From positions 248,001 to 312,000 of the forward strand of contig WPDH01000138.1 of assembly GCA_019137255.1 (NCBI GenBank): a stretch of DNA of 64,000 nt, in the 5' to 3' direction. Below are positions 1 through 10,834 of the stretch, in pieces. Origin of the DNA: Corinectria fuckeliana (lineage: Eukaryota > Ascomycota > Sordariomycetes > Hypocreales > Nectriaceae). The number at the start of each line of letters is the position of its first letter. Positions within the stretch are counted from its first letter, which is position 1. Under the pieces are notes generated by a model. It was not told where the DNA came from, did no database searches, and worked only from the letters and a program-made list of their open reading frames with translations. Position numbers and translations under genes: made by a program.

Positions 1-42
1 TGCCTTGCAAGTGCAACTTGTCGGCGCAGATGGAAGTCTTTC

Positions 43-56
43 TCGGCTAACACCGA
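43..56. promoter_or_regulatory. CGG-N6-CCG palindrome upstream of transporter
   Basis: The sequence reads TCGGC-TAAC-ACCGA, about 140 bases before the transporter start. It matches the TCGGC-N4-GCCGA element seen in the other promoters of the cluster, with one mismatch in the right arm outside the CGG/CCG core. Paired CGG triplets are the usual targets of dimeric Zn2Cys6 proteins; that the regulator at 10.8-13.1 kb binds here is inference. Confidence 0.55.
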
Positions 57-194
57 CTCAACGTTGTCAAAGCAATAGCAGTTAACCTTGCCTCTATATA
101 AGAACACCATATCCCTGACCCCATGGCATACGCTCTAATGTTCAACAATCCAAATTCCAGTAACCACTGACTGAGAAGTCTGGGCCCTGCTACA

Positions 195-2100
195 ATGAAG
201 GAATATAGCTGGTACAACATTACGGTAAGCGAAACATCAGCCAAGACGATCACACCTGTTAGGCAGTACACTCATGGAAACAGGTGGTGTGTTTCGCAGC
301 ATTTGGGTCCCTATTCACCGGGTACTCTCTGGCTGTCTTTGCTTTCACGATAGGCCAGCCGACCTTCTATTCCTCGCTCGGCCTGGAACATGATACTACG
401 GCGCCCGGGTACAGCTACACCAACGACATCATCGGGGCGTCCAACGGCGTCTTTTTCGGCACTGGCTTCTTTGGATGCTTTCTGGCGGGCTGGGCTGGAA
501 ACCGGTTTGGAAGAGTCAACGGTTTTCGCATCGCTGCGACAACAGGAATCATCGGAGGAGCACTGCAATGTGCATCACAGTCACCCGCAATGGTTCGTTC
601 TATGATCATTTGTATGCCCACTTCAGCACGTCTTGTTAACGAAGACAACACAGTTTCTGGTTGCGAGAGCTGTGGCTGGGTTGGCAGCAGGCCACGCAAT
701 GGCCGCTATGCCAACGTACTTCACCGAAGTTGCCCCGCCTCACTCTCGAGGGTTGATCACCGGTGCACACGCAATCTTCATCAACATTGGGTATTGCACC
801 GCGGGATGGATAGGGTATGTGAACACATGACACCTTTATTTCTCTTCGCTAACTGTTCTGCTTAATCTAGATTCGGATGTTACTTCACTCCCGGGTCGGC
901 GTTTGCCTGGCGGTTCCCCTTTGCAATGGTTGTGGTCTGGGGACTTTGCCTCCTGGCAGGGTCCTTCTACGGTACGTCGCCCCTTCACACGCAAAGAATA
1001 CAGCGGAAGTTCTGATCATGTGCAGTGCCGGAAAGCCCCAGGTTCTTGGTCCAGCACGATGACCATCAAAAGGCACTTGATATTCTGGTCCGACTCCATC
1101 ACAACCCCAGCGACCCGGATAACACCTTTGCTCAACAGGAACTACAAATGATTGTGGAGAGATGCCAAGCCGAAAAGGAAGTCATCCGCACCGACGGGAG
1201 ATGGCGACTATTCACCAAAAAGGCTAACCGCAAGAGACTCGTGCTTGCATGGCTGGTCATGGTAGGGGGCCAGAACATCGGGCCGCTGGTCATCAACAAC
1301 TATAACGTATTGCTATACGGCTCACTGGGGCTTGGGGCGACGACCTCGCTGCTCTTGTCAGCCGTATACAACACCGTGGGCTTGATCGTGGCTTGCATTG
1401 GCGGCTTGATCTCGGACCGCCTTGGTCGAAGGAAGGCTATGAGTAAGTCCTGGAATTCTGCTCGTGTCTACCCCCGCTAAGCAGTTTGAAACAGTCACTG
1501 GATATCTGTTGGTCACATGTGTCTTTGCGACCCTGACGGGATGCATTGCAAAATACAACACCACACCAACTAAAGGGTGGGCTGCTGGTGCCACAACGAT
1601 GATCTATGTTTATGTAGTTTGGTGCGATCCCCCGAGCCATCCCATTCATCACGCGACTAACATATTTGCACTTGCAGCTACAACGCCTTCATTGATCTTA
1701 ACCAGTTTACCGTTGCCACTGAGATATTCCCAACCCATATCAGAAACCAGGCGTCGGCTATATCGATCAGTGGCCTCTTTCTGGCGGATATCCTTTGGCT
1801 AAACTTGCTCCCCACTGCGACCGCGACCATCGGCTGGAAGTATTATCTGGTTTTCGTGTGCCTGGCCGTTGTGCACAGTATATACTTGATCTTGTATCTT
1901 CCGGAGGTATGTGTAATCTTCCAGAGTCGGGTTCCTTGTGAACAGACACTAACACTGCGCAGACTAGCGGTTGGTCTCTGGAGGAGATGGATCGTGCGAT
2001 CGATGGTGGTGCTAGGTCTGATGAGATTGGGAAGAGCGAATGGGATGCAAAGCATGTCGAGACGCTTGACAAGAGTAGTCAAGCCGAGAATAAGGAGTAA
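195..2100 (+). CDS. MFS sugar-porter-family transporter
   Basis: This is a plasma-membrane transporter of the sugar porter group of the major facilitator superfamily, about 503 residues. I infer eight exons: 195-224, 284-592, 654-814, 871-971, 1026-1442, 1495-1621, 1678-1906 and 1963-2100. The first exon gives MKEYSWYNIT, which joins in frame to a first membrane span containing GSLFTGYS. Family marks are GNRFGR after span 2, the PESPRFL signature after span 6, a central loop, SDRLGRR after span 8, and PETSGWSLEEMD at the C-terminus. Twelve spans are expected. It is the leftmost gene of the oxidative cluster and ends tail to tail with the alcohol dehydrogenase. The substrate cannot be read from sequence; fungal sugar porters in such clusters carry quinate, glycosides or other small polar compounds. 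Confidence 0.92.
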
Positions 2101-2501
2101 ATGAGAGGACGAGAGGGTGCTCGGTACAGGTGTACGTGCTACTCTTAGTGGATGACGCGTTGCCTCAATTGGAAGAAAGAGCTTGACACTTCTGTCTCTG
2201 TCAACAGCAATAGCTCCAAGAATATCATGACGTCCTGATGGGTTGATCCACGATGTTGTGACTATTAGACCCCGTTTATACTGCCACTATCACAGAGATC
2301 ATAAAGGGGATTTTCATTGGTATGCCAACTAGCAACAATCACATCCCAGACACAACGATACGGACTGATCTTCACCAGCATGTAACGTATCGCCCATAAA
2401 AGAGATTAAGTCGGGTATGAAACCAAGGACGTGCAGTGAAGACTCAAGATAAGGAGTCGGAGTCTAATGTAAAGACGCTGCTACCATAGTTGAGTGTTTA
2501 A
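2101..2501. other. Intergenic, convergent 3' ends
   Basis: This 400-base stretch lies between the stop codons of the transporter and the alcohol dehydrogenase, which are transcribed toward each other. It should hold both 3' untranslated regions. No coding sequence is seen. Confidence 0.6.
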
Positions 2502-3566
2502 TTACTTGACCAGAACAACTCGCCCCGAAACCTTCCCCGCCTTGAGCAAACCCATCGCTTCGTTGACCGAGTCCCAGGCCATCTTCTGGACCGGCACAGG
2601 TTCTAGCTTCCCTTCTTTCGCCATCTGCACCAGCAATTGCAGCTGGTTCAGGTTTCCGGTGATGTTGGAGTAAATGGTCAGGCCCTTGAAGATGTTGCCC
2701 ACGAGCGACATCTCGATCGAGCCTCCCATGACGCCCACCTGCACCCACTTGGCTCCTTTGGCGACCAGCCCGTTCACCAAGGCGGCGGTGCTCGAGCTGT
2801 TCACGAAGTCAATCACGGCAATGACGGGACCGTTGGTGACGGCGAGGATGTCCTTGGCTGCCGAAGGGCCCGAGGTGTTGACCGTCTTGGTGGCTCCGGC
2901 TGCGGTGGCTCCGGCCAGTTTCTCGTCGTTGATGTCGGCGCTGACAATGAATTTGTGTCCATACGACTTCAGCACCGAGATGGCGGCGAGGCCCAAACCG
3001 CCCGCTCCGATGAGGAGGACTGGCTCGTCTGGAGGCAGAGGCATGACTTTGCTGACGGCACTGAGGGTGGTGATGCCAGAGCAGCCGAAGGTGCACGCCA
3101 CTGCAGGGTCGAGCTGGCCGAGATCGACGAGGTACTTTGGATGAGGAACGAGCACGTACTCGGCGAAGCCTCCGTCCCGCAACGTCCCAAGGCCTCGCTG
3201 CGCAGCGCACAAGTTGTCTTCTTCCTGGCCGCAGCGCGTGCAAGAGCCACAGCCAAGCCACGGGTAGATAATCTGACGAGACCCGACCGAAACGGACCCT
3301 GCATCGGGTCCAACGGCGGCTACTTCTCCGCAGATTTCATGTCCGAGTGCGCGAGGCAACTTGATGCCACGGTCTTTGACGTAGAACCGCTGTCCCTTTC
3401 CCGTGTCGTAGAAGCCCTCGGCGGTATGGAGGTCTGAATGGCAAACGCCGGCGTGGGTCACTTTCAGCAAGACGTCGGTTCCGGTGGGTGTTGGAATAGG
3501 CTGGCGGATCTTCTCGAGGGGCCTGTCCCATTCTGTCAGGGCCCAAACATCCATTTGGTCTGCCAT
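2502..3566 (-). CDS. Zinc-dependent alcohol dehydrogenase (MDR family)
   Basis: This cytosolic medium-chain dehydrogenase oxidises an alcohol to an aldehyde with NAD(P), 354 residues, no introns. Catalytic zinc ligands are the Cys in AGVCHSDLH (about residue 42), the His in LGHE (about 76) and the Cys in TFGCSG (about 162). The structural zinc lobe CGSCTRCG followed by DNLC keeps all four cysteines. The Rossmann motif is GAGGLG. I chose the ATG at 3566 because the frame's upstream extension has only a GTG. It is divergent from the aldehyde dehydrogenase with 428 bases between the starts, so the two should be co-induced and act in sequence, alcohol to aldehyde to acid. The fold is certain and the substrate is not. 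Confidence 0.93.
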   Translation of the reverse strand: MADQMDVWALTEWDRPLEKIRQPIPTPTGTDVLLKVTHAGVCHSDLHTAEGFYDTGKGQRFYVKDRGIKLPRALGHEICGEVAAVGPDAGSVSVGSRQIIYPWLGCGSCTRCGQEEDNLCAAQRGLGTLRDGGFAEYVLVPHPKYLVDLGQLDPAVACTFGCSGITTLSAVSKVMPLPPDEPVLLIGAGGLGLAAISVLKSYGHKFIVSADINDEKLAGATAAGATKTVNTSGPSAAKDILAVTNGPVIAVIDFVNSSSTAALVNGLVAKGAKWVQVGVMGGSIEMSLVGNIFKGLTIYSNITGNLNQLQLLVQMAKEGKLEPVPVQKMAWDSVNEAMGLLKAGKVSGRVVLVK

Positions 3567-3613
3567 TTCGAGCACGTGTGATTTTGGAGAGGGACACTAT
3601 TCGTGACATAGTA

Positions 3614-3640
3614 GCGTAATTCATGCGTAATTCATGCGTA
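3614..3640. repeat. 11-bp tandem direct repeat in divergent promoter
   Basis: GCGTAATTCAT occurs twice head to tail (3614-3624, 3625-3635), followed by a partial third copy GCGTA. It lies 48 bases upstream of the alcohol dehydrogenase start. It could be a tandem factor site or chance slippage. Confidence 0.5.
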
Positions 3641-3661
3641 TTTATTTGGATAATCAGAGCC

Positions 3662-3679
3662 GGTCGGCGTTGGCCGACC
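3662..3679. promoter_or_regulatory. Perfect CGG-N6-CCG palindrome, ADH/ALDH promoter
   Basis: GGTCGGC-GTTG-GCCGACC is a perfect inverted repeat with 7-base arms and a 4-base centre, 96 bases upstream of the alcohol dehydrogenase start. It contains the element TCGGC-N4-GCCGA found in the other promoters of the cluster. A related TCGGC-TGG-GCCGA with a 3-base centre lies at 3755-3767, closer to the aldehyde dehydrogenase. Confidence 0.65.
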
Positions 3680-3994
3680 TCACTTGGCCGAGATGAGGGT
3701 CTGCGTCTCCACACCCCCCGGGCCTGGCCGGCTTTTCCGAAGCTCCGACGTGGGTCGGCTGGGCCGAAGAGCAGATCTACGGGCGGGGCATCTCCGAGAC
3801 AGAAGACGTGGGAGCATTCGGTGATTCGGGCCGACGTGCAGACGCCGTTGGCGATTACAACCAAGCCGGGTATGGCGACCAGGATTTAAGTGTCCTGCGA
3901 GCAACAAACACTGCTTCGCAACTGCTGTGGTCTGGACGCTTTTGCCTCTGAGCCAACAAGTTTGATCTAACAAGTCACATTGCAAGCCGCAGCG

Positions 3995-5517
3995 ATGGGC
4001 AACAACAGCTTGGATCCGAAAGGCTACAACAAGCTGTACTTGAACGGCCAATACGTCGCAGCGCAGAGCAAAGAAACGTACAGCCTCAAGAACCCCAAGG
4101 ACAACACCGTCGTCATCGACAACGTCCCGATCGCCGGGGCTGCAGACGTCGAGGCAGCCGTCAACCACGCCGAGGAGGCATTCCGCGGACCGTGGAGTAC
4201 ATTTACAGCCATCCAACGGACCGAGTGCCTCCTCAAGCTGGCTACGCTGCTCGAGGACGAGCTCACGCCAATTCTAACGCTCGACTCGCTTACATCCGGA
4301 ATCCCGGTTTCCCTGGCTCCCGTTCGCGAGCGCAACTACATCCGGAATTGCGTACTGTATTACGCTGGGTGGACCGACAAGCACAAGGGGGACTACTATC
4401 CCGCCGACGATGGTGAGTGGACGGGGACCAATATCTCCTGCAAGTAATCAACTGACTCGGCCATGCAGGCTTTGTGAAGCTGGTTCGGCACGAGCCCATT
4501 GGCGTCTGTGCTGCCATCAATCCCTTCAATGCTCCTTTGGCAACTCTTTTTCTCAAGGTTGCGCCGGCCCTTGCAACCGGAAACGTCATCATCGTGAAAC
4601 CCAGCGAGAAGACGCCTCTAGGCACTCTAGCCGCGGCATCTCTCTTTGAGAAAGCTGGCTTTCCCCCAGGAGTCGTCCAAGTCGTCACAGGCCACGGATC
4701 CACCGGCGCCTTGCTTGCCGAGCACATGCGGATTCGCAAGGTCAGCTTCACCGGCTCAGTGGCGACGGGCAAGAAGATCCAAGTGGCCGCTGCTCAGAGC
4801 AACTTGAAGCGAGTTACGCTCGAGCTGGGAGGCAAGAGCCCGGCGGTAGTCTTTGAAGACGCGAACCTCGAGAACGCCCTCACGTGGACCATCAATGCTA
4901 TCCTGACGCGAAGCGGACAGCTCTGCGTTGCTGCCTCGAGGGTGTACGTCCAGAAAAGCATCGCGGCTGAGTTCATCGAAGAGTACAGCAAGCGGATGAA
5001 GGCGGCCGTGGGCGATCTGGGCGATCCCCAAGACCCGGCTATCAAGCTGGGGCCCATGGTCGACGCGTCACAGCTCGAGCGAGTAACGCAGATGGTGGAG
5101 CGAGGAAGATCCGAGGCTGAGCTGGTTGTGGGCGGCGTCCGGCACGGCGAGACCGGGTGCTACATGGAACCAACTGTCTTTCTAAACCCCAAGGATGACG
5201 CCGAAATCTACCGGAATGAGGTCTTTGGCCCCGTCAGTATCATCAAGACGTTCGAAACCGAGGAAGAGGTCTTGAAGTTGGCTAACGACACCGAGTTTGG
5301 ACTGATGTCTGGTGTCTTCACCCGGGACATAACGCGTGCTCTGCGTGTGTCCTCGGCACTGGAGTCAGGTGTCGTCGGCGTCAACTGTGTCAGCCTGCAG
5401 AACCTTCAGACGCCTTTTGGCGGCAAAAAGCAGAGCGGCATTGGGCGGGAATTTGGAGAGTACGCGCTGAGGCTGTATACCGAGCCGAAGACGGTTCTTA
5501 TCAACATGGCTGCGTAG
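3995..5517 (+). CDS. NAD(P)-dependent aldehyde dehydrogenase
   Basis: This aldehyde dehydrogenase oxidises an aldehyde to a carboxylic acid, 488 residues from exons 3995-4412 and 4469-5517 (56-nt intron). The general-base Glu lies in LELGGKSP, the catalytic Cys in GQLCVAASRV, and EVFGPV with PFGGKKQSGIGRE near the C-terminus is typical of the family. The start at 3995 is the first ATG of the frame and opens MGNNSLDPKGYNKLYLNG, a usual N-terminus for cytosolic members. It is paired with the divergent alcohol dehydrogenase. In a ring-cleavage pathway it would produce the terminal acid from the semialdehyde; that role is inference. Confidence 0.94.
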
Positions 5518-5697
5518 CTAGCTTAGATGTGATGCACTGGAATATCAGTCCTGCTTCGCGTAATGTTAACTGGATATTCTGCACGAACACCAGTCAGTCG
5601 TTCGCTTTGTTCTTGCAAAGCTGTATCGTGTCGAGGAACATGTTTGAGTCACCGGACCACCAGATTTGATAAGCAGATTTCTAGATAATGGTACAAA

Positions 5698-6702
5698 CTA
5701 ATTCAATGGGAACAGGTCAAGCACAAAGGCTCTGATGTGTGCTGAAATCTCATCAGGCTTCTCCATTGGCGACCAATGCGCAGAGTCGATAGAAACTTCC
5801 TTCAGATAAGGTACGAAACCTCCATCCTTGGCTGGATTCATCCACTCCGGCGTGCAGACGGCATCCCTAGTACAGGACAAGAACATAATCGGTACCTCGA
5901 TCACAAATCTCTCCATGGGAATAGCCGAGTCTGACTTGGACTGTACGTTCGTAGTCGTAGCCTTGTACATCTGCAAGGCCGACGCGAACCCATCGGCCGA
6001 GAATTGCTGCATGAACCTGTCTTTCCACTCCGGCTGCCTGGCGTACGCCTTCAACGGCACGTTCTCTTTGCCGAGAAGAAACTCACGCATGGCGCCTGGA
6101 ACGCAGAACAGCTTCCTCATCCAGTCGTCGACATCACCGTGCAACACTTGCCACATTCTCTCAAGATTCGCGTCTATTACCTCGGCGGCGTCGGGGGCGG
6201 TGAAGAACTCCCAGTACGAGAACTGGGGATAGCCGACGGTCTTCTGCATGAATTCGTTCGAGGCAGCGAGGTCGAAGGGCTGACTGGATGGAACCATGTA
6301 CGCTGTGTTGAGGAGCACGACGGCGCTGAACAGCTCGCGGTGGTGAAGATAGGCGCGTTGAGCCACCCCGCTGCCCCAGTCATGTCCGATAATGACGGTG
6401 GACTCGGCCTTTTCGCTTTCTAGGATGTCGGCGAGGTCGTCGGCTTGACCCTTGTAGGCGTACAAGCTGGTGTTGTCCGGCTTGTCGGTGCCTGCGTATC
6501 CCAAGCAATCCGGCACAATTATCTTGTTTGGCAGGTCGCAGAGTGTCGCGACCACGCCAGACCAGAGATGCGCCGAGTCAGGGAAGCCATGGACGAACAA
6601 TAATGCGGGATGCTGCTTGGTAGATTCGCCGGACGGGGACACGTAGTACGCGTACTTGAGCGAACGCTGCGTGACGCATGTTTTCCGCTGAAAGCTCTCC
6701 AT
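5698..6702 (-). CDS. Alpha/beta hydrolase, epoxide hydrolase type
   Basis: This soluble alpha/beta hydrolase of 334 residues has no introns. The oxyanion motif is HGFPDS (about residue 39). The nucleophile elbow reads GHDWGS, so the nucleophile is Asp, as in epoxide hydrolases and haloalkane or fluoroacetate dehalogenases, rather than the Ser of esterases. A likely catalytic acid is the Asp in CTRDAV and the base is the His in SAHW. Tyr residues in the cap (for example QFSYWEFF) could protonate the epoxide. I chose the ATG at 6702 because upstream extension starts only with TTG. It is divergent from the FAD monooxygenase, which could supply an epoxide. Lactone hydrolysis is possible but not what the nucleophile suggests. 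Confidence 0.88.
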   Translation of the reverse strand: MESFQRKTCVTQRSLKYAYYVSPSGESTKQHPALLFVHGFPDSAHLWSGVVATLCDLPNKIIVPDCLGYAGTDKPDNTSLYAYKGQADDLADILESEKAESTVIIGHDWGSGVAQRAYLHHRELFSAVVLLNTAYMVPSSQPFDLAASNEFMQKTVGYPQFSYWEFFTAPDAAEVIDANLERMWQVLHGDVDDWMRKLFCVPGAMREFLLGKENVPLKAYARQPEWKDRFMQQFSADGFASALQMYKATTTNVQSKSDSAIPMERFVIEVPIMFLSCTRDAVCTPEWMNPAKDGGFVPYLKEVSIDSAHWSPMEKPDEISAHIRAFVLDLFPLN

Positions 6703-7225
6703 TGCGAGGATGGAACGATGACCAACTTGCAAGATTGTTGTCCAGTAGCAAAGGACCGGCGATACACTTAATCTCGCTCCCCAACTTACAGATCGCCATC
6801 ATGTCGTCACATCGGATAAGTCGGACCGAGAGTTGGGAAGATAACCCCTCATGGTTAGCTCAAGGTAGGCTCCAAATCACCTCGGGCCACATCTCCGGTT
6901 GCCAAGGCTGTTTGTTTCCTCGGGACATACGTCGGCCCCTGCCACGCTCTCGGACCCCGATGCTAGAGAAGCCATCTTAGTCCCACGATGCGGGATTCAC
7001 CGAGATGGCTTTACGGGCAACTTCCCCAGGTTCGGAGCACTACACTAACCAAGGGCGGGAAGCCCCGTGGGGAAGACGGGGGTGTTGATCAAGGGAATCT
7101 GGCATATAAAGGCAGCTTCTGTACTTCCTCTGTGTGATGGCTAATACTTCTAAATCCATTCCCATTCCCATCCTCATACCACCCAGCCATCCACCAGTAC
7201 AGTACAGTTGGAGCAATCAAGGAAA
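6703..7225. promoter_or_regulatory. Divergent promoter of hydrolase and FAD monooxygenase
   Basis: This shared 523-base intergenic region contains a TATA-like CATATAAA near 7104 on the monooxygenase side. It also has a degenerate copy of the cluster element at 6932-6945, TCGGC-CCCT-GCCAC, with the right core CCA instead of CCG. A compact TCGG-A-CCGA palindrome lies near 6822. Confidence 0.55.
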
Positions 7226-10163
7226 ATGGGTGCCAAAAGCGACTTCAAGGTCGTGATTGGCGGCGGCAGCATTACCGGCCTCACACTGGCCAACATGCTG
7301 CAACTGCACGACATCGACTTTGTCGTTCTCGAAGCATATGCACACATTGCGCCTCAGGTGGGCGCTAGCATCGGCATTTTACCCCATGGCAACAGAATAT
7401 TACATCAACTCGGCCTGTACGACAGGATCACGGAGCTTTGCCCCCCCCTGGATTCTTTTCATTTCCGTGATAAGACGGGCAACATAATAAGCGAGTTCCG
7501 CGGCATGAACCACTCTATGCAAGAGAGGTGCGTTGAGGCTCTCCGTGAGATGATAGACGATGTGACTCTAACGCCACGCAGGCACGGCTATTCGATCAAT
7601 TTCCTGGACCGCCAGATGGTGCTTCAGGTACTATACGACAACATCCGGGACAAGACAAAAGTCCTCACCAACAAACGTGTACACAAGGTCGACATGAACG
7701 ACAACGGCGTGGTCGTCCGAACCTCCGATGGCTCAACCTACAAGGGCGACATCTTGGTGGGCGCTGATGGAATCCACAGCACGGTGAGAAGCGAGATGTG
7801 GAGGCTCGCGAATGAGATGTCGCCCGGGTGGATTCCATCAGACGAACATTCCTGTGAGTTGGAGAATCTCTTGAGACGTGGCTCAACGCACGCTGACCAG
7901 ACGTGTTTCCAGCCGTTCCTTGCGACACATCATGCGTCTTCGGAATCTCCAAGCCTTGCTCGGACATCGAGCCCGGCGCGTCAAACTCGGTCTTTAGAAA
8001 ACGCCAATCCTACATCGTCAACGGCGGCCCTGAAGGTCGCGTCTACTGGTTCTACTTCTTCAAGCTGCCGAAGCGCGTCTACGGCGACGACATCCCGACC
8101 TACACCAAGGAAGACGAGAGGAAGCTGCTCGCCCAGCACGAAAACGACCCCATCACGCCGAACATGAAGTTCAAGGAGCTCTTGGACAAGAGGATCACGT
8201 CGGTCATGGTGCCTCTGCACGAATATGTCTTCAGGAAGTGGTACTTCAAGCGCGTCATCACCATTGGCGACTCTGCCCACAAGGTACGTACGCCCACGGC
8301 GGCATTTCAGGAGCTTCAGGAAAGGCTATTGCTATCATCATAATCCGATGATCAAGGGGTTGGTGTGACGCTCTTGATTTCTAAAGGCATGCCGAGTTGA
8401 GGGTCCAAATACATCAATTTGGGCTCCAGGAAATCTGTAAGAGAAAGGAATAGTCGCGCTGCCTTGGTCATCGTTGGGGTTATCATCACGATGATCATCA
8501 TGACAATACGATCAGGAGATCTGTGGGCCTTGACACAATTGTCGGACCAATACGAGGTCTTTGGACAGGGAATGAAGATCCCGAAACGCGGCATTTGCTA
8601 ACAGGGTTGCAGTTCAACCCCATCTCGGGCCATGGCGGCAACGCGTGCATCGAATCGGCAGCCACTCTGCTCAACACCCTTCTCCAGGTCCTCGAAAAGC
8701 CGCGAGGAACCAAGCCTTCGCTTGAAGAAATCGAGCACGTCTTTGCCACAACACAAAAGATTCGACAGGCCAGGGCCACGACGCTGAAGGAGCATTCCCA
8801 CGAGCAACAGCGGACCGAGCTGCTCGACACGCCCTTCCACGAGTTTGCAGCCTTCTATCTGCTGCCGCTCACCGACAGCGAGGACATCACCTTCAAATTC
8901 TCGGGCAACATGCCGCTCGCCGAAAAGCTGAACACGCCCGAGCTGAGGCCTGTCCCGAGGCTCATACCATACAAGGACGAGCTTCTGAGCGCGCCAAAGC
9001 CCAGGGGGGCGATGAAGTGGATCATTATCGGCTTCTACCTGGCTGTTGCCGCGCTGGTTCACTACGGTATGTGGGTAAGGCCTGCCCATTACGGGCTTGA
9101 AGATCATCTGGGGGCCGTCTTGAAGACTGGGACCTTTACGCAGGATCCGCATTTTGCCCTGAAGCGCAAGTACGTCGGCATCCAAGCCATCGACGACTAT
9201 CTGGTGTTCCTGGCGGCTGTCTTCATGACGGGCGTGAACAACTGGGACAAGACCTTTGGGATGCTGCACATGTACTTCCTCGGCATGCTCGTTCAGCCCA
9301 TCGCGGTGTGGACCGTTGAAGCGTTCCGAAGACGAAACGTTGTGACGCCGTTAACGCTGTGCGTATTTGACGCAACCCCTTCCGTGTCTGTGGCTGAGAC
9401 TGACCTGCTTTCCAGTATTACCGTCTGGTTGACCCTTGTGCAGTCGGCCGGCGTGGGAATCTACATGCCAATCTACTACGCCGTATACACGTACATCTCC
9501 GAGCCCGAGACATACTGGTGGCCGTCCAGCCGAGTAGTCAAGATCCAGCACGCCGTCTCGCTGATATGGGCCGTCATGATCGGCTACACGCTCCCGACAA
9601 TCCTCATGTATGTGCCGTGGAAGGATCCAGACACCGTCCAGAGCTTCGAGGCCATTTGGCAAGTGTCCCCGATGCTTGTCCCGCTGATTTGCAGCGTCCT
9701 CGGGTACTTTTACTCCAAGAGACATAATCTCAAGCCGGTCCCGCCGACGGCCAAGCAAGTGTTCCCGGACATTGCCCACCTCAAGAAGCTCTACGTGGTC
9801 AGCGGTGTTCTGGGCTTGCTGCTGCACGTCTACTGCCTTGCTCGAATCAGTTTGTCGCCGGATCTGAGCTTCACAGCCGTCTTCTGGCCCGACTTCTCAG
9901 CGCAGCCCAAGACATTTGGGGAGGGCCTCACGGCTCTCTTTCTGACTGACTTCTGGGGCTTCTACGTTGCTACATACGCTTGGCTATGCATGGCCGTCTG
10001 GGACGTGAAGCGCATGGGCCGGACAACTGTAGACGTGGGCAAAGCCTCTGCTCTCATCGCCTTGAGCAGTTTCGTTGTTGGTCCTGGTGCTACCATGTCG
10101 GCGGTTTGGTACTGGAGGGAGAGTGCCTTGGCTAAGACTGGCTTTGCTCAAGGTCAGACCTAA
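7226..10163 (+). CDS. FAD monooxygenase fused to multi-pass membrane domain
   Basis: This flavoprotein of about 834 residues uses FAD and NAD(P)H and O2 to hydroxylate or epoxidise a substrate, probably at an internal membrane. I infer exons 7226-7853, 7901-8283, 8613-9358 and 9416-10163. Residues 1-460 are a group A monooxygenase: GGGSITGL dinucleotide motif, DGIHSTVR, and GDSAHKFNPISGHGGN, which is only restored when an unusual 329-nt intron (8284-8612) is removed. Residues 470-834 hold about eight or nine hydrophobic spans. The last intron is 57 nt and stop-free, so it can be missed, but it has GT, branch CTGAC and CAG. Such C-terminal membrane extensions occur in some fungal paxM-like monooxygenases; I cannot assign a separate reaction to this half. 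Confidence 0.85.
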
Positions 10164-10834
10164 TGACAGGTGCAGATGCTCGGGATATGTTGGGAATGGT
10201 TTCTCGACTATCTGTGTCTTTTCATGCTTAGTTCTGCCAGACGTCTAACCTGGCTGGGATTAAGTACAGATGATGTGGGCATGTTAGGTGTGGTAGACGT
10301 TCTCATAACGGTTTTATTTTCCTACTTCAAGAACCAGGGTGTTTATGAGATTAGCTATGCATAATCTGACTAAAATGTCGTTTACACATGGCATTTGTGA
10401 CACTCCACCATAGCTACTGAAAGCTGAGCGATTAGAAGTAGTCCATTGATCTTGGTGTGTAGGTTCGCTTGTATGTTTCTCGGTTTCGACTGCGCCTTTT
10501 AATCAGCTGGGTAGCAGTCGCACCGCCATGTTAGGTAGCTTGATTCAATATTTAATTGAGAGAAATTACACAAGGCGCTACAGTATTTAACACAGACAAT
10601 CCAGTACGATGAATGTTATCATCGCATTTCCAACTACAGCAAAGGTAATGCGCACTACGCTGATGCAAAGTGCTAAGCTGGCCCAAATGCTGAATGCGAC
10701 TGTTACTGTAAAAGTGTATGCAAGAGAATGGTGCTAAAAGGTTCGTCGAGGAACGTGATAGAGACGAACGGATTGCCGACGGGCTCTCAATGATCAGTCA
10801 GACGGATGGGACGAGAATACAGGCATATTGACGC
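10164..10834. other. Intergenic, no gene seen
   Basis: This 670-base AT-richer stretch lies between the convergent stop codons of the FAD monooxygenase and the regulator. I see no conserved coding potential, only short frames. Confidence 0.5.

Noticed and set aside
2637..3437. A 266-codon plus-strand open frame over the alcohol dehydrogenase
   Set aside because: It is the antisense shadow of a gene with all zinc ligands intact; no domain or start context is seen.
6816..6832. Compact TCGG-A-CCGA palindrome as the cluster element
   Set aside because: The spacing between CGG and CCG is one base rather than six, so it would not fit the same dimer.
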